This document shows, piece after piece, positions 56,389-64,000 of a stretch of DNA of 64,000 bases. The position numbers were made by a program, and so were the translations under genes. The notes under the pieces are model-generated. The model searched no databases. It was not told where the DNA came from and worked only from the letters and a program-made list of their open reading frames with translations. The DNA lies in the NCBI GenBank assembly GCA_013176395.1, contig JABMLP010000003.1:558001-622000 (forward strand). The letters run 5' to 3'. Position 1 is the stretch's first letter. Each line of letters starts with the position of its first letter. The DNA is from Venturia oleaginea (Eukaryota > Ascomycota > Dothideomycetes > Venturiales > Venturiaceae).

Positions 56389-57396
56389 TCAGATTGGCGG
56401 AGGTTGTGAAGCCGGCGGTGTAGGCAGGCCAGTAATGATGGGCAACTTGCCATTAACTGCCTGGTAGGCGAGGTGAACCATTCGCGCCGGGTCATGCCTA
56501 ATGTACAAACGTGCAGAATCTGAGCGCCATCTGCCCATGATTTGAATGTCCTCGTACGAGATTCCACGCCTGGCCGCTGCCGAGGCAGCGCCTTTGCGAA
56601 AACTGTGTCCTGAATAACCTGTTGTAGGCAACCCGGCGAGGTCCATTCGTGCGGTGAGAGCGCTGTTGACGTTAAGTTTGGTACAGGCGCCTCGCACGTT
56701 AAAGAGAGGTGAGTTGGCAGGCTTAGGATCGATAGTAAAGAGGCGGCGGAGGGCTCGGATTGGGCAGGTAGCTGGTGAATGAGGTGAGGCTGCAAGGTAG
56801 ACCGTAACACCTTCGTGATTAGCGTCGCTTTTGGAGCGTTTCAAATGGAGGGTTGCGTAAGAATCGTTGGGCGCAATGGTGACATCGCTGCGCAGGACTC
56901 GAGTCGATCTGAAAAGTAAGGCATTCTTAGTTTCCTTGTGTTCATAGCAGAGTTCCCCCATGCGGAACATGCCTGCAAAGGCTACTGTATGGGCAGCAGT
57001 AATGTTGACTTCATCCTTGTCCATGCTGTCCGTAAAAGGTGCTGAGATTTGGTACAAAAGTTCAGGCGTAACGTCTTCTCGTTGGCGTTTGGTTCCATTA
57101 AACAGCCTCTTAAGGCCTTTGATAAGGCCCCGGAGGTGTTCGCTGCCGAAGTGGGAGGTTGAGAGGGATCTGTCGACGTGATATGCGCGGATGGCAGAGA
57201 GGTTAGAGTCGATTGTAGACGGCTTAACTTGTGTAATACCGTCAGTTCCAAAGCCTCTTCGCTCAATGTATCGCCCAATTGTGGTCTCAGTAGACGGCCA
57301 AGGCGGATGTCCATCGATTGCGCAAGAGACTTCGTACGAGGTGACGGCGGTGCGGTAACCAGACTGGGTGTCTGCAGAGAGGCGACACCAAAGCAT
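56389..57396 (-). CDS. retroelement tyrosine recombinase
   Basis: 335 aa from ATG 57396. It would integrate a circular DNA copy by site-specific recombination without DDE chemistry. The N-terminal core-binding helices (TQSGYRTAVTSYEVSC to HFGSEHLRGLIKGLKR) resemble phage-integrase SAM-like domains. The catalytic domain has the first Arg in FAGMFRMGELC, the His-x-x-Arg box in GYSGHSFRKGAASAAA and the nucleophile Tyr in MGRWRSDSARLYIRH. All catalytic residues R..HxxR..Y are present. The start lies inside the RT-RNase H ORF in another frame, so translation must come from a separate start, frameshift or subgenomic transcript. The Pro-rich C-terminus is unremarkable. Confidence 0.9.
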   Translation of the reverse strand: MLWCRLSADTQSGYRTAVTSYEVSCAIDGHPPWPSTETTIGRYIERRGFGTDGITQVKPSTIDSNLSAIRAYHVDRSLSTSHFGSEHLRGLIKGLKRLFNGTKRQREDVTPELLYQISAPFTDSMDKDEVNITAAHTVAFAGMFRMGELCYEHKETKNALLFRSTRVLRSDVTIAPNDSYATLHLKRSKSDANHEGVTVYLAASPHSPATCPIRALRRLFTIDPKPANSPLFNVRGACTKLNVNSALTARMDLAGLPTTGYSGHSFRKGAASAAARRGISYEDIQIMGRWRSDSARLYIRHDPARMVHLAYQAVNGKLPIITGLPTPPASQPPPI

Positions 57397-59210
57397 CCTG
57401 ATATAGTTGGAGGTGTGACCCGGTCGGTCTTCGTTGATCTGGCGAATATACCAGATAGGAGGTTCGAAAGCGAGAGGTTCTGCCAGCCAGTTAAGTCAGC
57501 AATGGTGTCAATGTCAAGGCGAGAGAGAGCGTCAGCGAGGCGGTTATTCTGCGAAGAAATCCAGTGAGGTGTGAGCTTGACATCATGCTGGGCGGTTAGA
57601 AGCAGAAGTTGACGTAGAGGATCCATTGCCAAACCTCGAACTGAGTGGTTTTTGATTGCATAGAATGCCGTGGTGCTGTCTGTCATAATATGAACTTCTT
57701 TGTGCGACCATAAGGAAGCCCAGCATTGGAAGGACCTCAAGATCGCGTCTATCTCGTGATAGTTGATGTGAAAAGCAGGATGGGTGTGAGGGCAGACGTA
57801 GGCATGTTGGGCAAGAGGCCACTTGTCATCTTCAGAGATGAAGTATGCGCCGGAGGCGAAAGATGAGGCATCTGAAAAAAGAGTGACTGCAGCGCGCTCA
57901 TTATCTTCTAAGAAATAGATTCCATTGAACTTGATAAGAAGATCACGCCACCAAATGAGGTCTTGACGCGCCCCAGGCGAGAGAGATTGGCGTAGCGCCT
58001 TCGATCGATTGAATGAAGCAGTGAAATCCCAGATTCTGCGTAGAAAGGCGCGGCCAAGGTGGACTACTGAAGAGCAGAATGAGTAGAATCCGGCAGCAGA
58101 TTCCATGTCGTATTTAGTGACTGAATTGGCTTTGAGCAGGGCCTCAGCAATAGCGATACCTTTGGTGATCTTTTTCGCTGGTAGGCGCGCTTCCATCTTG
58201 ACCGTGTCAATCTCGAGGCCTAGGGTGACAACTGTGGTACCTTGTTCATCCTTCGAGTCATTCCTAGGAATGCCTAGTTCGTCAGTGATGAGCTTGTAGT
58301 CATCGGAGACCGATCGAATAAGGTGGGCAGGCTGGGCAGAAGGTGGAAAGATCATAACGAAGTCATCTAAGTAATGCTTAACGCGCCATGAGAATTGGTG
58401 TTGTAGAATCCAATGAAAACCCTCAGCAAAGAGGTTGAACAGGAAAGGCGCCGTGCGGAGGCCAAATGGTAGGCAGTTTTCGGTGTAGAATAGGCCCCAT
58501 TTCATGCCTAAGAGCCACCTTTGGTTGTAGGCAACTGGGATGTTCCTGAAGGCACTCTCAATGTCGCGTTTGATGAGAATGGAGCTCCTGCCCGTGAGGC
58601 GAATAGATGACAGAATGCTGTCGAATCTAGTGTAATGAATGGCCGCCCGTGAGGCTGGAATGTGGTCGTTCACCGAATGGGTGCTAGGGTGAGAAAGATG
58701 ATGAATTCTTCTCCAACCACCATCACCTTTTGGGACAAGGCCCAAGGGTGATGATATGAAGGGCGCGCTTCCATTATGAATAGAGATGCGGCCACGTATG
58801 AGGTCTTGCTGGACCTGGGCTTCAATGATATGAGGTGCCAGAGAAGCTGAGGCGAGATTTTTCGAATGTAGATGTTGGATAGGGCCATCATACCCAATCT
58901 GGACACCGTGTCTCAAAATGCCACCCAGAATATGAGGTAAGTTACCTGGATAACGCGCCAGGCGTGTTCTCCATACTGAAGGCACGAAGGGGGAAGGTGA
59001 GTTGCGTAAGGAGGGTGTAGATGGGTCAAAGACCTTGAAGGAAAGTGTGGTGTTAGGCCTAGCCGGAGGCAACGTGCGAAAGGGATAAAAGGATATTGCA
59101 TTTGGACGCAGCGGAAGCGATGAACTGGAATGTGAATAAGGTAGCTGAAGGCTAAGCGATTTCTGAGGTTTCAGCTGTCTGTTGGCAGGCTCAGATCGCA
59201 GCCGTGATAG
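56982..59210 (-). CDS. retroelement reverse transcriptase - RNase H
   Basis: Open for 743 codons directly after the gag UAG and in the same frame. The region up to 59072 holds no ATG in frame. RT features: SPLGLVPKGDGGWRRIHHLS, KRDIESAFRNIPV (first catalytic Asp), LPFGLRTAPFLFNLF and HYLDDFVMIF (YLDD active site). RNase H features: LFSDASSFASGAYF (Asp), NYHEIDAILRSF (Glu), IMTDSTTAFYAI (Asp) and NNRLADALSRL (Asp). This RT-RH type clusters with DIRS elements and DIRS-like phage-integrase retroelements by motif. The last 180 residues overlap the recombinase ORF and are less conserved-looking. Most likely made as a gag-RT readthrough product. Confidence 0.88.
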   Translation of the reverse strand, partial: LSRLRSEPANRQLKPQKSLSLQLPYSHSSSSLPLRPNAISFYPFRTLPPARPNTTLSFKVFDPSTPSLRNSPSPFVPSVWRTRLARYPGNLPHILGGILRHGVQIGYDGPIQHLHSKNLASASLAPHIIEAQVQQDLIRGRISIHNGSAPFISSPLGLVPKGDGGWRRIHHLSHPSTHSVNDHIPASRAAIHYTRFDSILSSIRLTGRSSILIKRDIESAFRNIPVAYNQRWLLGMKWGLFYTENCLPFGLRTAPFLFNLFAEGFHWILQHQFSWRVKHYLDDFVMIFPPSAQPAHLIRSVSDDYKLITDELGIPRNDSKDEQGTTVVTLGLEIDTVKMEARLPAKKITKGIAIAEALLKANSVTKYDMESAAGFYSFCSSVVHLGRAFLRRIWDFTASFNRSKALRQSLSPGARQDLIWWRDLLIKFNGIYFLEDNERAAVTLFSDASSFASGAYFISEDDKWPLAQHAYVCPHTHPAFHINYHEIDAILRSFQCWASLWSHKEVHIMTDSTTAFYAIKNHSVRGLAMDPLRQLLLLTAQHDVKLTPHWISSQNNRLADALSRLDIDTIADLTGWQNLSLSNLLSGIFARSTKTDRVTPPTISGCFGVASLQTPSLVTAPPSPRTKSLAQSMDIRLGRLLRPQLGDTLSEEALELTVLHKLSRLQSTLTSLPSAHITSTDPSQPPTSAANTSGALSKALRGCLMEPNANEKTLRLNFCTKSQHLLRTAWTRMKSTLLLPIQ

Positions 59211-59213
59211 CTA
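59208..59213 (-). promoter_or_regulatory. UAG-CUA stop codon between gag and RT (candidate readthrough)
   Basis: The gag frame ends CAC-AGG-TAG and continues CTA-TCA-CGG open through the whole RT-RNase H ORF without frame change. A CUA triplet after the stop is a known context that favours readthrough for some viral stop codons. The RT segment has no nearby in-frame ATG. Readthrough is inferred, not shown. Confidence 0.55.
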
Positions 59214-60551
59214 CCTGTGTTCAAAGGCTGGATGTTTCTTATCGCAGCCTCTGCGCGAGCAGATATGGTCTCTCACACAAGTGTCCCAAGTGCAGCCCTT
59301 GTCTCTGGTGTTGTAATTCATGCAGACAACTCCCGCGTTATTGTTGCTGCCGCCACGAGCGCTGGCGGCTCTGTTGGACAGGGAGCCTTTGACCATAGGA
59401 GCCTGAAGCATCTGTCGTTCCCAGTTGAGAGGGACCTGCCAGTTGGAATCGAGAGTGACGCCTCGGACACTAGCTTCCTGATGCCAACGAAGCGCGAGGC
59501 GGAGGACACCTCCCTGCCAGACGTATGTGTCGTAATAGCTCATAATTTGGGCATGAAAGTCCATCATTGACACGATCAGGCGAGGGAACTTGGCTACATG
59601 GTAGTGACTTAAAACCCGCGCGTAGTTCAGGAAAGTTTGAGACCATATAGCTGGATCATTGCCAAAGTACTTCTCATCGACGTGAGTACGCCTGACAGTC
59701 CATTGATCGCCTGAGACGCCTAGGCGATCTTCTGGAGTATCCAGAATCTGTAAATTGAGCCTTAAGAGAGGTAGGTTCCTTGGGTCGAAGGTACCCTTCC
59801 AGATTTTCACCAATTCCTTGCGTGGCAGATGAGGAAGAAGGTCCATTGCTGACTGAACTTCTGGAATAGAGACTAACTCACCAGCAGAGTCTTCAATCTC
59901 CATGATGCCTCCAGGCCTGTTGACGACTGGAGGTGCTGGAGCGTTGGCAGCGGCCTCAGCTGTAGCAGTTCGAGCCCTAGCTTCTCTCAGGTGAAGTTGT
60001 ACAAGTTCCCTACGTTCCTCCTCAGTGTACATGATGCCTCCTAGGTTGGATTCCGGGCGCTTGCCGGAAGGACCGTCGACCATTGTAGAGGTTTCCTTCG
60101 GAGGTAGAGGTAGAGGCAGGGTGGTAGCTTTCGAAGCCGCTGGTTTGAGAGTTACAGCTTTAGGAGTTGCTGCTTGAGGCGTTCCTAAGAGATGATAGGC
60201 TATCTCGTCTGATGGAGACGGAAGGAGAGTCTCAGGTACGTCTGATTCGTCTGATTCGTCCTGTAATTGGTTTGTAGGACTCGCAAGAGCTGCCTCAATC
60301 TCCTCAGAGGTAGCAGCAGAAGGGCGGCGAGCCCGAGGTGTCTGACTGCGTAATCTAGCCGTAGCGTCGATAACTGGAGACCTTTGGATCCTGCTGGATC
60401 TCTGAAAGGGATTGGACGGCGCAATTTTGGCGACGTAGCAAGCTACTTTTGGTGAATAAGATCTGGAGATAGACGGGCAAATGAATTGGCTTGATTGGTC
60501 AAGAGAGGCGGTAAGGGTATCGATAAGATAAATGAATTGCCAATTGGACAA
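59211..60551 (-). CDS. retroelement gag-like protein with CCCH zinc finger
   Basis: 446 open codons. The N-terminal half is disordered (Ser/Pro/Ala). The middle has GGIMYTEEERRELVQLHLRE and a helical core (SAMDLLPHLPRKELVKIWKG, FLNYARVLSHYHVAKFPRL). The C-terminus carries CMNYNTRDKG-C-TWDT-C-VRD-H, a CX9CX4CX3H finger, then CSRRGCDKKHPAFEH, as in gag-like proteins of DIRS/Ngaro elements. A stop sits just upstream of 60551. The frame starts with TTG; its first ATG is at 60083, so either initiation is internal, non-AUG, or an upstream exon is spliced in. The ORF is otherwise intact. Confidence 0.75.
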   Translation of the reverse strand: MSNWQFIYLIDTLTASLDQSSQFICPSISRSYSPKVACYVAKIAPSNPFQRSSRIQRSPVIDATARLRSQTPRARRPSAATSEEIEAALASPTNQLQDESDESDVPETLLPSPSDEIAYHLLGTPQAATPKAVTLKPAASKATTLPLPLPPKETSTMVDGPSGKRPESNLGGIMYTEEERRELVQLHLREARARTATAEAAANAPAPPVVNRPGGIMEIEDSAGELVSIPEVQSAMDLLPHLPRKELVKIWKGTFDPRNLPLLRLNLQILDTPEDRLGVSGDQWTVRRTHVDEKYFGNDPAIWSQTFLNYARVLSHYHVAKFPRLIVSMMDFHAQIMSYYDTYVWQGGVLRLALRWHQEASVRGVTLDSNWQVPLNWERQMLQAPMVKGSLSNRAASARGGSNNNAGVVCMNYNTRDKGCTWDTCVRDHICSRRGCDKKHPAFEHR

Positions 60552-61030
60552 CTATGTTGGATATGCAAATGATGCGATACCACAATAATGACAGTCAAAC
60601 CGGGAGTTTGAGCTATGAAACAATGAAAACAGCGAGAATCCCTAGTTATATATCCTGTCAGACTTGTTCTTCGGCTCACTGAGCCATGCCGTGCGTCCAG
60701 ATAGGGGTGAGGTGCAGAGGCGACATCCGAGCACGAAAAACCATCCATTTTGTCTTAAAGAACGGAATCCAATCTGTTAGTATTTCGCGAAGCATCTCCA
60801 GATTATTACATCAATGCCCTTTCCTTATTGATTTCCGCCTGGATGAGTCTAACTACTGTTAGGGTGGCATATATCTCGATATGCACTAAGATTGTAATCC
60901 TTCTGTTACGGATACTGTCACGTGGAACGTTTAGTGACATGTAACGTAATTCACTAGCGAGCGGGCCACACCACCGAGCGGGCTACCGAATCGATCATTT
61001 CATCTTTGCAAGCCTCTACACCACCACCTC
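60552..61030. other. 5' non-coding region of the retroelement and spacer
   Basis: A 101-codon minus-strand ORF with ATG at 60748 overlaps the start of gag in another frame, without a recognised domain. A GGCTCACTGAGCC palindrome lies near 60674. The element's 5' end must lie here but is not visible. From about 60950 the sequence is the leader of a pogo-like fragment. Confidence 0.4.
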
Positions 61031-61414
61031 ATGCCTTCTAAAGCCCAGCAAGAAGGCCGATTACTTCTTGCTCTTCAAGCCTATCAAAAAGGCCAAATCA
61101 CAACTATTTGCCAAGCTGCATTAGCTTATAATGTACCATACAGTACCCTCAAATATCGCCTCTCTGGACGCGTTGCACGCGTCGAAACGCGCGCAAACAG
61201 CCACAAACTTACTCCCACAGAGGAAGAAGTCTTAACTCAATGGATTATCTCAATGGATAATCGAGGCTATCCTGCTCGAGTCTGTGCAGTACAGAATGCG
61301 GCGAAATTACTGCTTCAACAACGCGTCGGTCCCTCAGCCTCAATCGGTATCAACTGGTCTGCCAGGTTCATCAAGCGACAGCCTACCCTGCAATCGAGAT
61401 TCCATCCAGGATAA
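61031..61414 (+). pseudogene. N-terminal fragment of a pogo/Fot1-like transposase
   Basis: ATG 61031 opens a 127-codon ORF with a psq-type HTH (LLLALQAYQKGQITTICQAA, LAYNVPYSTLKYRLSG) and the CENP-B-like domain (EEEVLTQWIISMDNRGYPA to INWSARFIKRQPTL). It ends at a stop just where the transposase should continue to its DDE domain; no catalytic sequence follows. A different family from the 15.7-18.6 kb element (only distant likeness). Truncated where the minus-strand gypsy remnant begins. Confidence 0.75.
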
Positions 61415-61555
61415 GTTGAGAAAGGATCTATCCTTTGACATTACCCTTCTTCTCCCCCGTTTCCGTTGGGGCGGTTCTGCTTTTTGTACGCCTAGGAGGA
61501 CGTAGACTCGGTCCGTCGTTTTGAAAAACATCACCGTAGATACTTTCAAAGGTAT

Positions 61556-62610
61556 CTAATGCGACAGTTTCTGTCGTTCGTACTTGGCCTTTTTGCAAAG
61601 AACACACTTTCCTATTTCCTTGAAAACTTCCTGTCGCATGCGCGGGAAGTAGAAGGTATTCTGAAGTCGTGAAAGGACAATCTCTGGTCGGCGATGACCA
61701 TTGAGTGGAGATTCGTGTTGATGTAGGATGTACTGTTTCCTAAGGCTCGTGGGAAGATATACCAAGTTGTTGAAGAGGAGCAATCCGTCTTCAATACGGG
61801 TATTCTGATCTGCTGATTGAATGTAGCCTTGTACATCTGGATCCTTTTGCTGCGCGTTCCTGACCTCTTGCCAATAAGAGGGCTTTCCTGTCTGAAGTGA
61901 TGAGACTTGGTGCACAAGTGCATTACCTTCTGTCGGAACAAAGCGCGTTCGACTTTCTCTTTTTCTCCTGCCATGAAGTCTTCTCGTCGACTTAATGCAT
62001 CGGCGTTAACGTTTTCCTTTCCTTTCTTGTAAAGGATATGGAAGTTGTAAAATGACAGTTCTTCTGACCATCTTAGTTGCCGTCGATTCAATTCCTTTGT
62101 CGTCGTGAAATTCCGCAGGTTCTTGTGATCGGAATACACGGTAATCTTGTGTTTCGCTCCTTCAAGATAATGCTTCCAGTGCTTGAAGGCATCAACTATG
62201 GCCATGAGTTCCTTGTCTGAAGTGGAGTAGTTGACTTCTGCTTTCAGGAATTTTCGTGCGTGGTAAGCTACTGGTCTTAGCTTTCCATCTGAATCAGGTT
62301 GGCTGAGACATGCTCCGAGGGCTCCCTCGGACGCATCCACCTCGACTGTGGCTGTTTTTTCTGAGTTAAACAGTTGCAGAATGGGTGGTGTTGTTAACCG
62401 TATCTTGAGTGCGTCAAAGGCCTTTTGCGCATGCTCGTTCCATTCGAAGGTAATCCCCTTCTTCATCAATCCCGTGAGGGGTTCTGCAACTTCGGAAAAG
62501 CTTTCGATGAATTGTCGATAATAATTCGCGAAGGCGTGAAATGACTGTACTCCTTTGACGTTCGAGGGTACCGGCCAATCGCGGACCTTCTGGTAAATTT
62601 CCGGGTCCAT
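61556..62610 (-). pseudogene. gypsy Pol remnant: RT thumb, RNase H, integrase zinc domain
   Basis: Starts MDPEIYQKVRDWPVPSNVKG (region just after the RT palm), then FANYYRQFIESFSEVAEPL. RNase H follows: TVEVDASEGALGACLSQ, STSDKELMAIVDAFKHW, YSDHKNLRNF. The frame breaks near 61950 and continues one frame over with LPTSLRKQYILHQHESPLNGH and KCVLCKKAKYERQ, the H2C2 zinc domain of integrase. Then a stop. Non-functional. Confidence 0.85.
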
Positions 62611-62619
62611 CTTTGTGCT

Positions 62620-63076
62620 GTCCGTGTTCTAGCGCGCATACTAGCCTGCACGGGATATCGTTGGTCTGGGAACGTGAGCGTCAATGTTCTCCAGTCGATA
62701 TGCGGATTGTGAGTTCGAAGCCATGGCAGACCAAGGATCAAATCCGAGTCTCCAATATTCGTGACGTCTAGAACAATCTGTTCTTTCCTCCCTTGTATCC
62801 ACAAGGTTATGTCTGTTTCGTAGATCACCATGCCTTCATTGAAGTTGACAGGTCTTCCATCAGCGATAGTTAGTGGATATGGATGCCGTTTCGACCGTAC
62901 GGGTAGTTTCCATTCGTCGACCAATTTCTCGCTTAGAAGATTCCTATCGGCACCAGTGTCGATGAAGGCCCATGCTGGTACGTCGTCAATCTTTCCTTCG
63001 ACCAGCATCTTGGATGTACCAAGGTTGTTCAGAAAATGAGGCGCTTCATTAGGATTCAACAGGGCCTTCTCTACTG
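62620..63076 (-). pseudogene. gypsy aspartic protease, joined to a deletion
   Basis: NPNEAPHFLNNLGTSKMLVE leads into a retropepsin-like fold: WAFIDTGADRNLLSEKL (active-site DTG), then SDLILGLPWLRTHNPHIDW. The ORF runs on to ARTRTAQ, where the RT core should begin, and there meets the RT-thumb segment in another frame. The RT palm is missing between. It overlaps the end of the gag frame at 63071-63076. Confidence 0.8.
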
Positions 63077-64000
63077 TTGATCCTCTTCGTTTCCCGAATT
63101 CTCATGCCATTTGCGTGCTTGCTTTGTTTTGACTGCGATGTCCAATCGTCGGACAAGGTGTCGAAGGTTCCTTGCCCCATTCGGATGGTATGGGCAGGTG
63201 AAGTCAAGGCATGCATTTGGATAGACGTCTTTGCACTGAGAATCGTCCTGATCAATTGCTCGTTCAACGTCTCGTGTCAAACGTGAGAGCCGGAAGGTCA
63301 TAAACTCTAGATCTTCCTTCGATTCTCCTTCGTTGGAGTTGTCTTCTACTGTAGACTCACTGTCGTCGCCCGACATAGACTGTAGAGATTCGTTTTCGTT
63401 TGGTGTAGACCAACTCCCGGAAATGGCTGGCAACTCTTGGAGTATTTCTCCAAGATCTTTCATTTCCTGGTGCTGAGGTAAATCGCATTCCTCATACTCG
63501 CAGCAATTTATAGGTGAGTGTCTGTGGTGGACGTGCTGTACATCTGTACTGATGTTTGGGATTTTCATGATCTTCCTGAGGGTCGTATTGTTGACTTCCT
63601 TTTCGTGAACCCAGTGGAATTCCCAATCTGGTTCTCCTGGGTCTTCCTCGGACTTGTGCTCCCACAGTGGGCATTCTTTGACTTTGTACCAGTTCGATGG
63701 AATCATCCAGTGAAGATCGTGTTCCGGATTCTTTCTCATGCTTGGGTATCTGCTGATAACTTTGACAGCAGCCATTGTATTCCCAACCCCGAATTGGTTT
63801 GTGCCATACTCTGCTTTTGGCAATACCAACTGAGTGCCATAAAGACCGGGTGAGCTAGATGACGAACTCATCATAGCGAGATGTCCTTTGACATTGCCGT
63901 TACCTTGGTAACCTCCTCTATCCCGAGGGTAGTATCCGGAGCTCTGCTTCTCGGATAGGTGTACTTTGCAGTCGTCCTCATAACAAGCCGTCCAGCTCAG
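63071..64000 (-). CDS. gypsy Gag C-terminal region (partial, continues off window)
   Basis: Open from the window edge to TAG at 63071. Begins LSWTACYEDDCKVHLSEK, then GNVKGHLAMMSSSSSSPG and an acidic region (EDPGEPDWEFHW, DDSESTVEDNSNEGESKED), and a Cys/His pair region CLDFTCPYHPNG. No canonical zinc knuckle in the visible part; it would lie further right. Uninterrupted here although the rest of the element is broken. Confidence 0.7.
   Translation of the reverse strand: MSWTACYEDDCKVHLSEKQSSGYYPRDRGGYQGNGNVKGHLAMMSSSSSSPGLYGTQLVLPKAEYGTNQFGVGNTMAAVKVISRYPSMRKNPEHDLHWMIPSNWYKVKECPLWEHKSEEDPGEPDWEFHWVHEKEVNNTTLRKIMKIPNISTDVQHVHHRHSPINCCEYEECDLPQHQEMKDLGEILQELPAISGSWSTPNENESLQSMSGDDSESTVEDNSNEGESKEDLEFMTFRLSRLTRDVERAIDQDDSQCKDVYPNACLDFTCPYHPNGARNLRHLVRRLDIAVKTKQARKWHENSGNEEDQQ

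Larger units (their letters stand above)
56389..60551 (-). mobile_element. tyrosine-recombinase retrotransposon (DIRS/Ngaro type)
   Basis: Three adjoining ORFs on the minus strand: gag-like protein with a CCCH finger (60551-59211), RT-RNase H (59210-56982) and tyrosine recombinase (57396-56389). The RT and recombinase ORFs overlap by 415 bp in different frames. There is no integrase and no LTR pair. The combination of RT-RNase H with a tyrosine recombinase is unique to the DIRS order (DIRS, Ngaro, PAT). No internal stop or frameshift is seen apart from the gag-RT UAG. Real ends lie outside these ORF limits and are unresolved, so the subgroup cannot be assigned. Confidence 0.88.
61556..64000 (-). 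mobile_element. decayed Ty3/gypsy retrotransposon, runs off the right edge
   Basis: On the minus strand, the gag C-terminal part (from the edge to 63071), protease, then RT thumb-RNase H and the integrase zinc domain. RT fingers and palm including the catalytic box are absent, a frameshift lies near 61950, and integrase ends before its DDE core at 61556. No LTR is seen on the left. The gag part shares an LSWTACY..C.VH segment with the 13.3-15.7 kb gypsy fragment. Confidence 0.85.

Noticed and set aside
55938..56810. 290-codon minus-strand ORF overlapping the recombinase gene
   Set aside because: Different frame from the recombinase, low-complexity Ser/Pro/Leu composition and no domain; an antisense-frame shadow of a real ORF.
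1..64000. tRNA genes
   Set aside because: I looked for B-box-like GGTTCRANTCC patterns with a partner A-box and found no convincing cloverleaf by eye; a tRNA scan would settle it.

Overview
The window looks like a filamentous ascomycete (Pezizomycotina) nuclear contig. Genes carry many short introns (about 47-130 bp) with GT..AG ends and CTAAC-like branch points. The gene set is fungal: HIS5, ChaC, Mps1 kinase, a PTH11-like receptor, a large-subunit catalase, a P450 and a rhamnogalacturonan-acetylesterase-like SGNH enzyme. The repeats are fungal too: Tad-type LINE, Fot1/pogo, chromovirus and a tyrosine-recombinase retroelement. I cannot fix the genus from sequence alone; a plant-associated leotiomycete-like fungus would fit.

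Layout. 1-5.3 kb is a Tad/I-type LINE, open at the left window edge, whose ORF2 is interrupted by two stops. It lies directly upstream of a catalase gene that lacks its N-terminal third (5.7-7.4 kb). 8.5-11.1 kb holds HIS5 and ChaC, head-to-tail on the minus strand. 13.3-18.6 kb is a Ty3/gypsy gag-protease fragment cut off where a composite Fot1/pogo element has inserted. That element is two related copies in tandem, one with its catalytic domain cleanly removed in frame. 19-45.7 kb is the gene-rich interior: SGNH hydrolase, Cys-rich small protein, four-TM protein, cupin, a large histone-fold/disordered protein with one frameshift, a hypothetical protein, GNAT-like acetyltransferase, O-methyltransferase, a decayed FAD-linked oxidase, a PTH11-like receptor and Mps1.

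46-64 kb is again repeat-dense. It contains a complete chromovirus with apparently identical 176-bp LTRs, a 5-bp target duplication and a Tf1-style 11-nt self-priming site. It also holds a P450 gene with a damaged splice acceptor, and a DIRS/Ngaro-type retroelement (gag, RT-RNase H, tyrosine recombinase; minus strand) whose gag and RT reading frames are separated by a single UAG. A pogo fragment and a decayed gypsy copy, running off the right edge, complete it.

The host genes show no single pathway. They are housekeeping genes (histidine synthesis, glutathione turnover, spindle checkpoint) and accessory genes (pectin side-chain deacetylation, small-molecule methylation and oxidation, surface sensing). 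The most noteworthy items are the tyrosine-recombinase retroelement with its probable stop-codon readthrough, the self-priming chromovirus, the catalytic-domain-less Fot1 fusion ORF, the LINE-severed catalase and the frameshifted histone-fold protein. Exon boundaries below were chosen by eye from splice consensus and reading-frame continuity.
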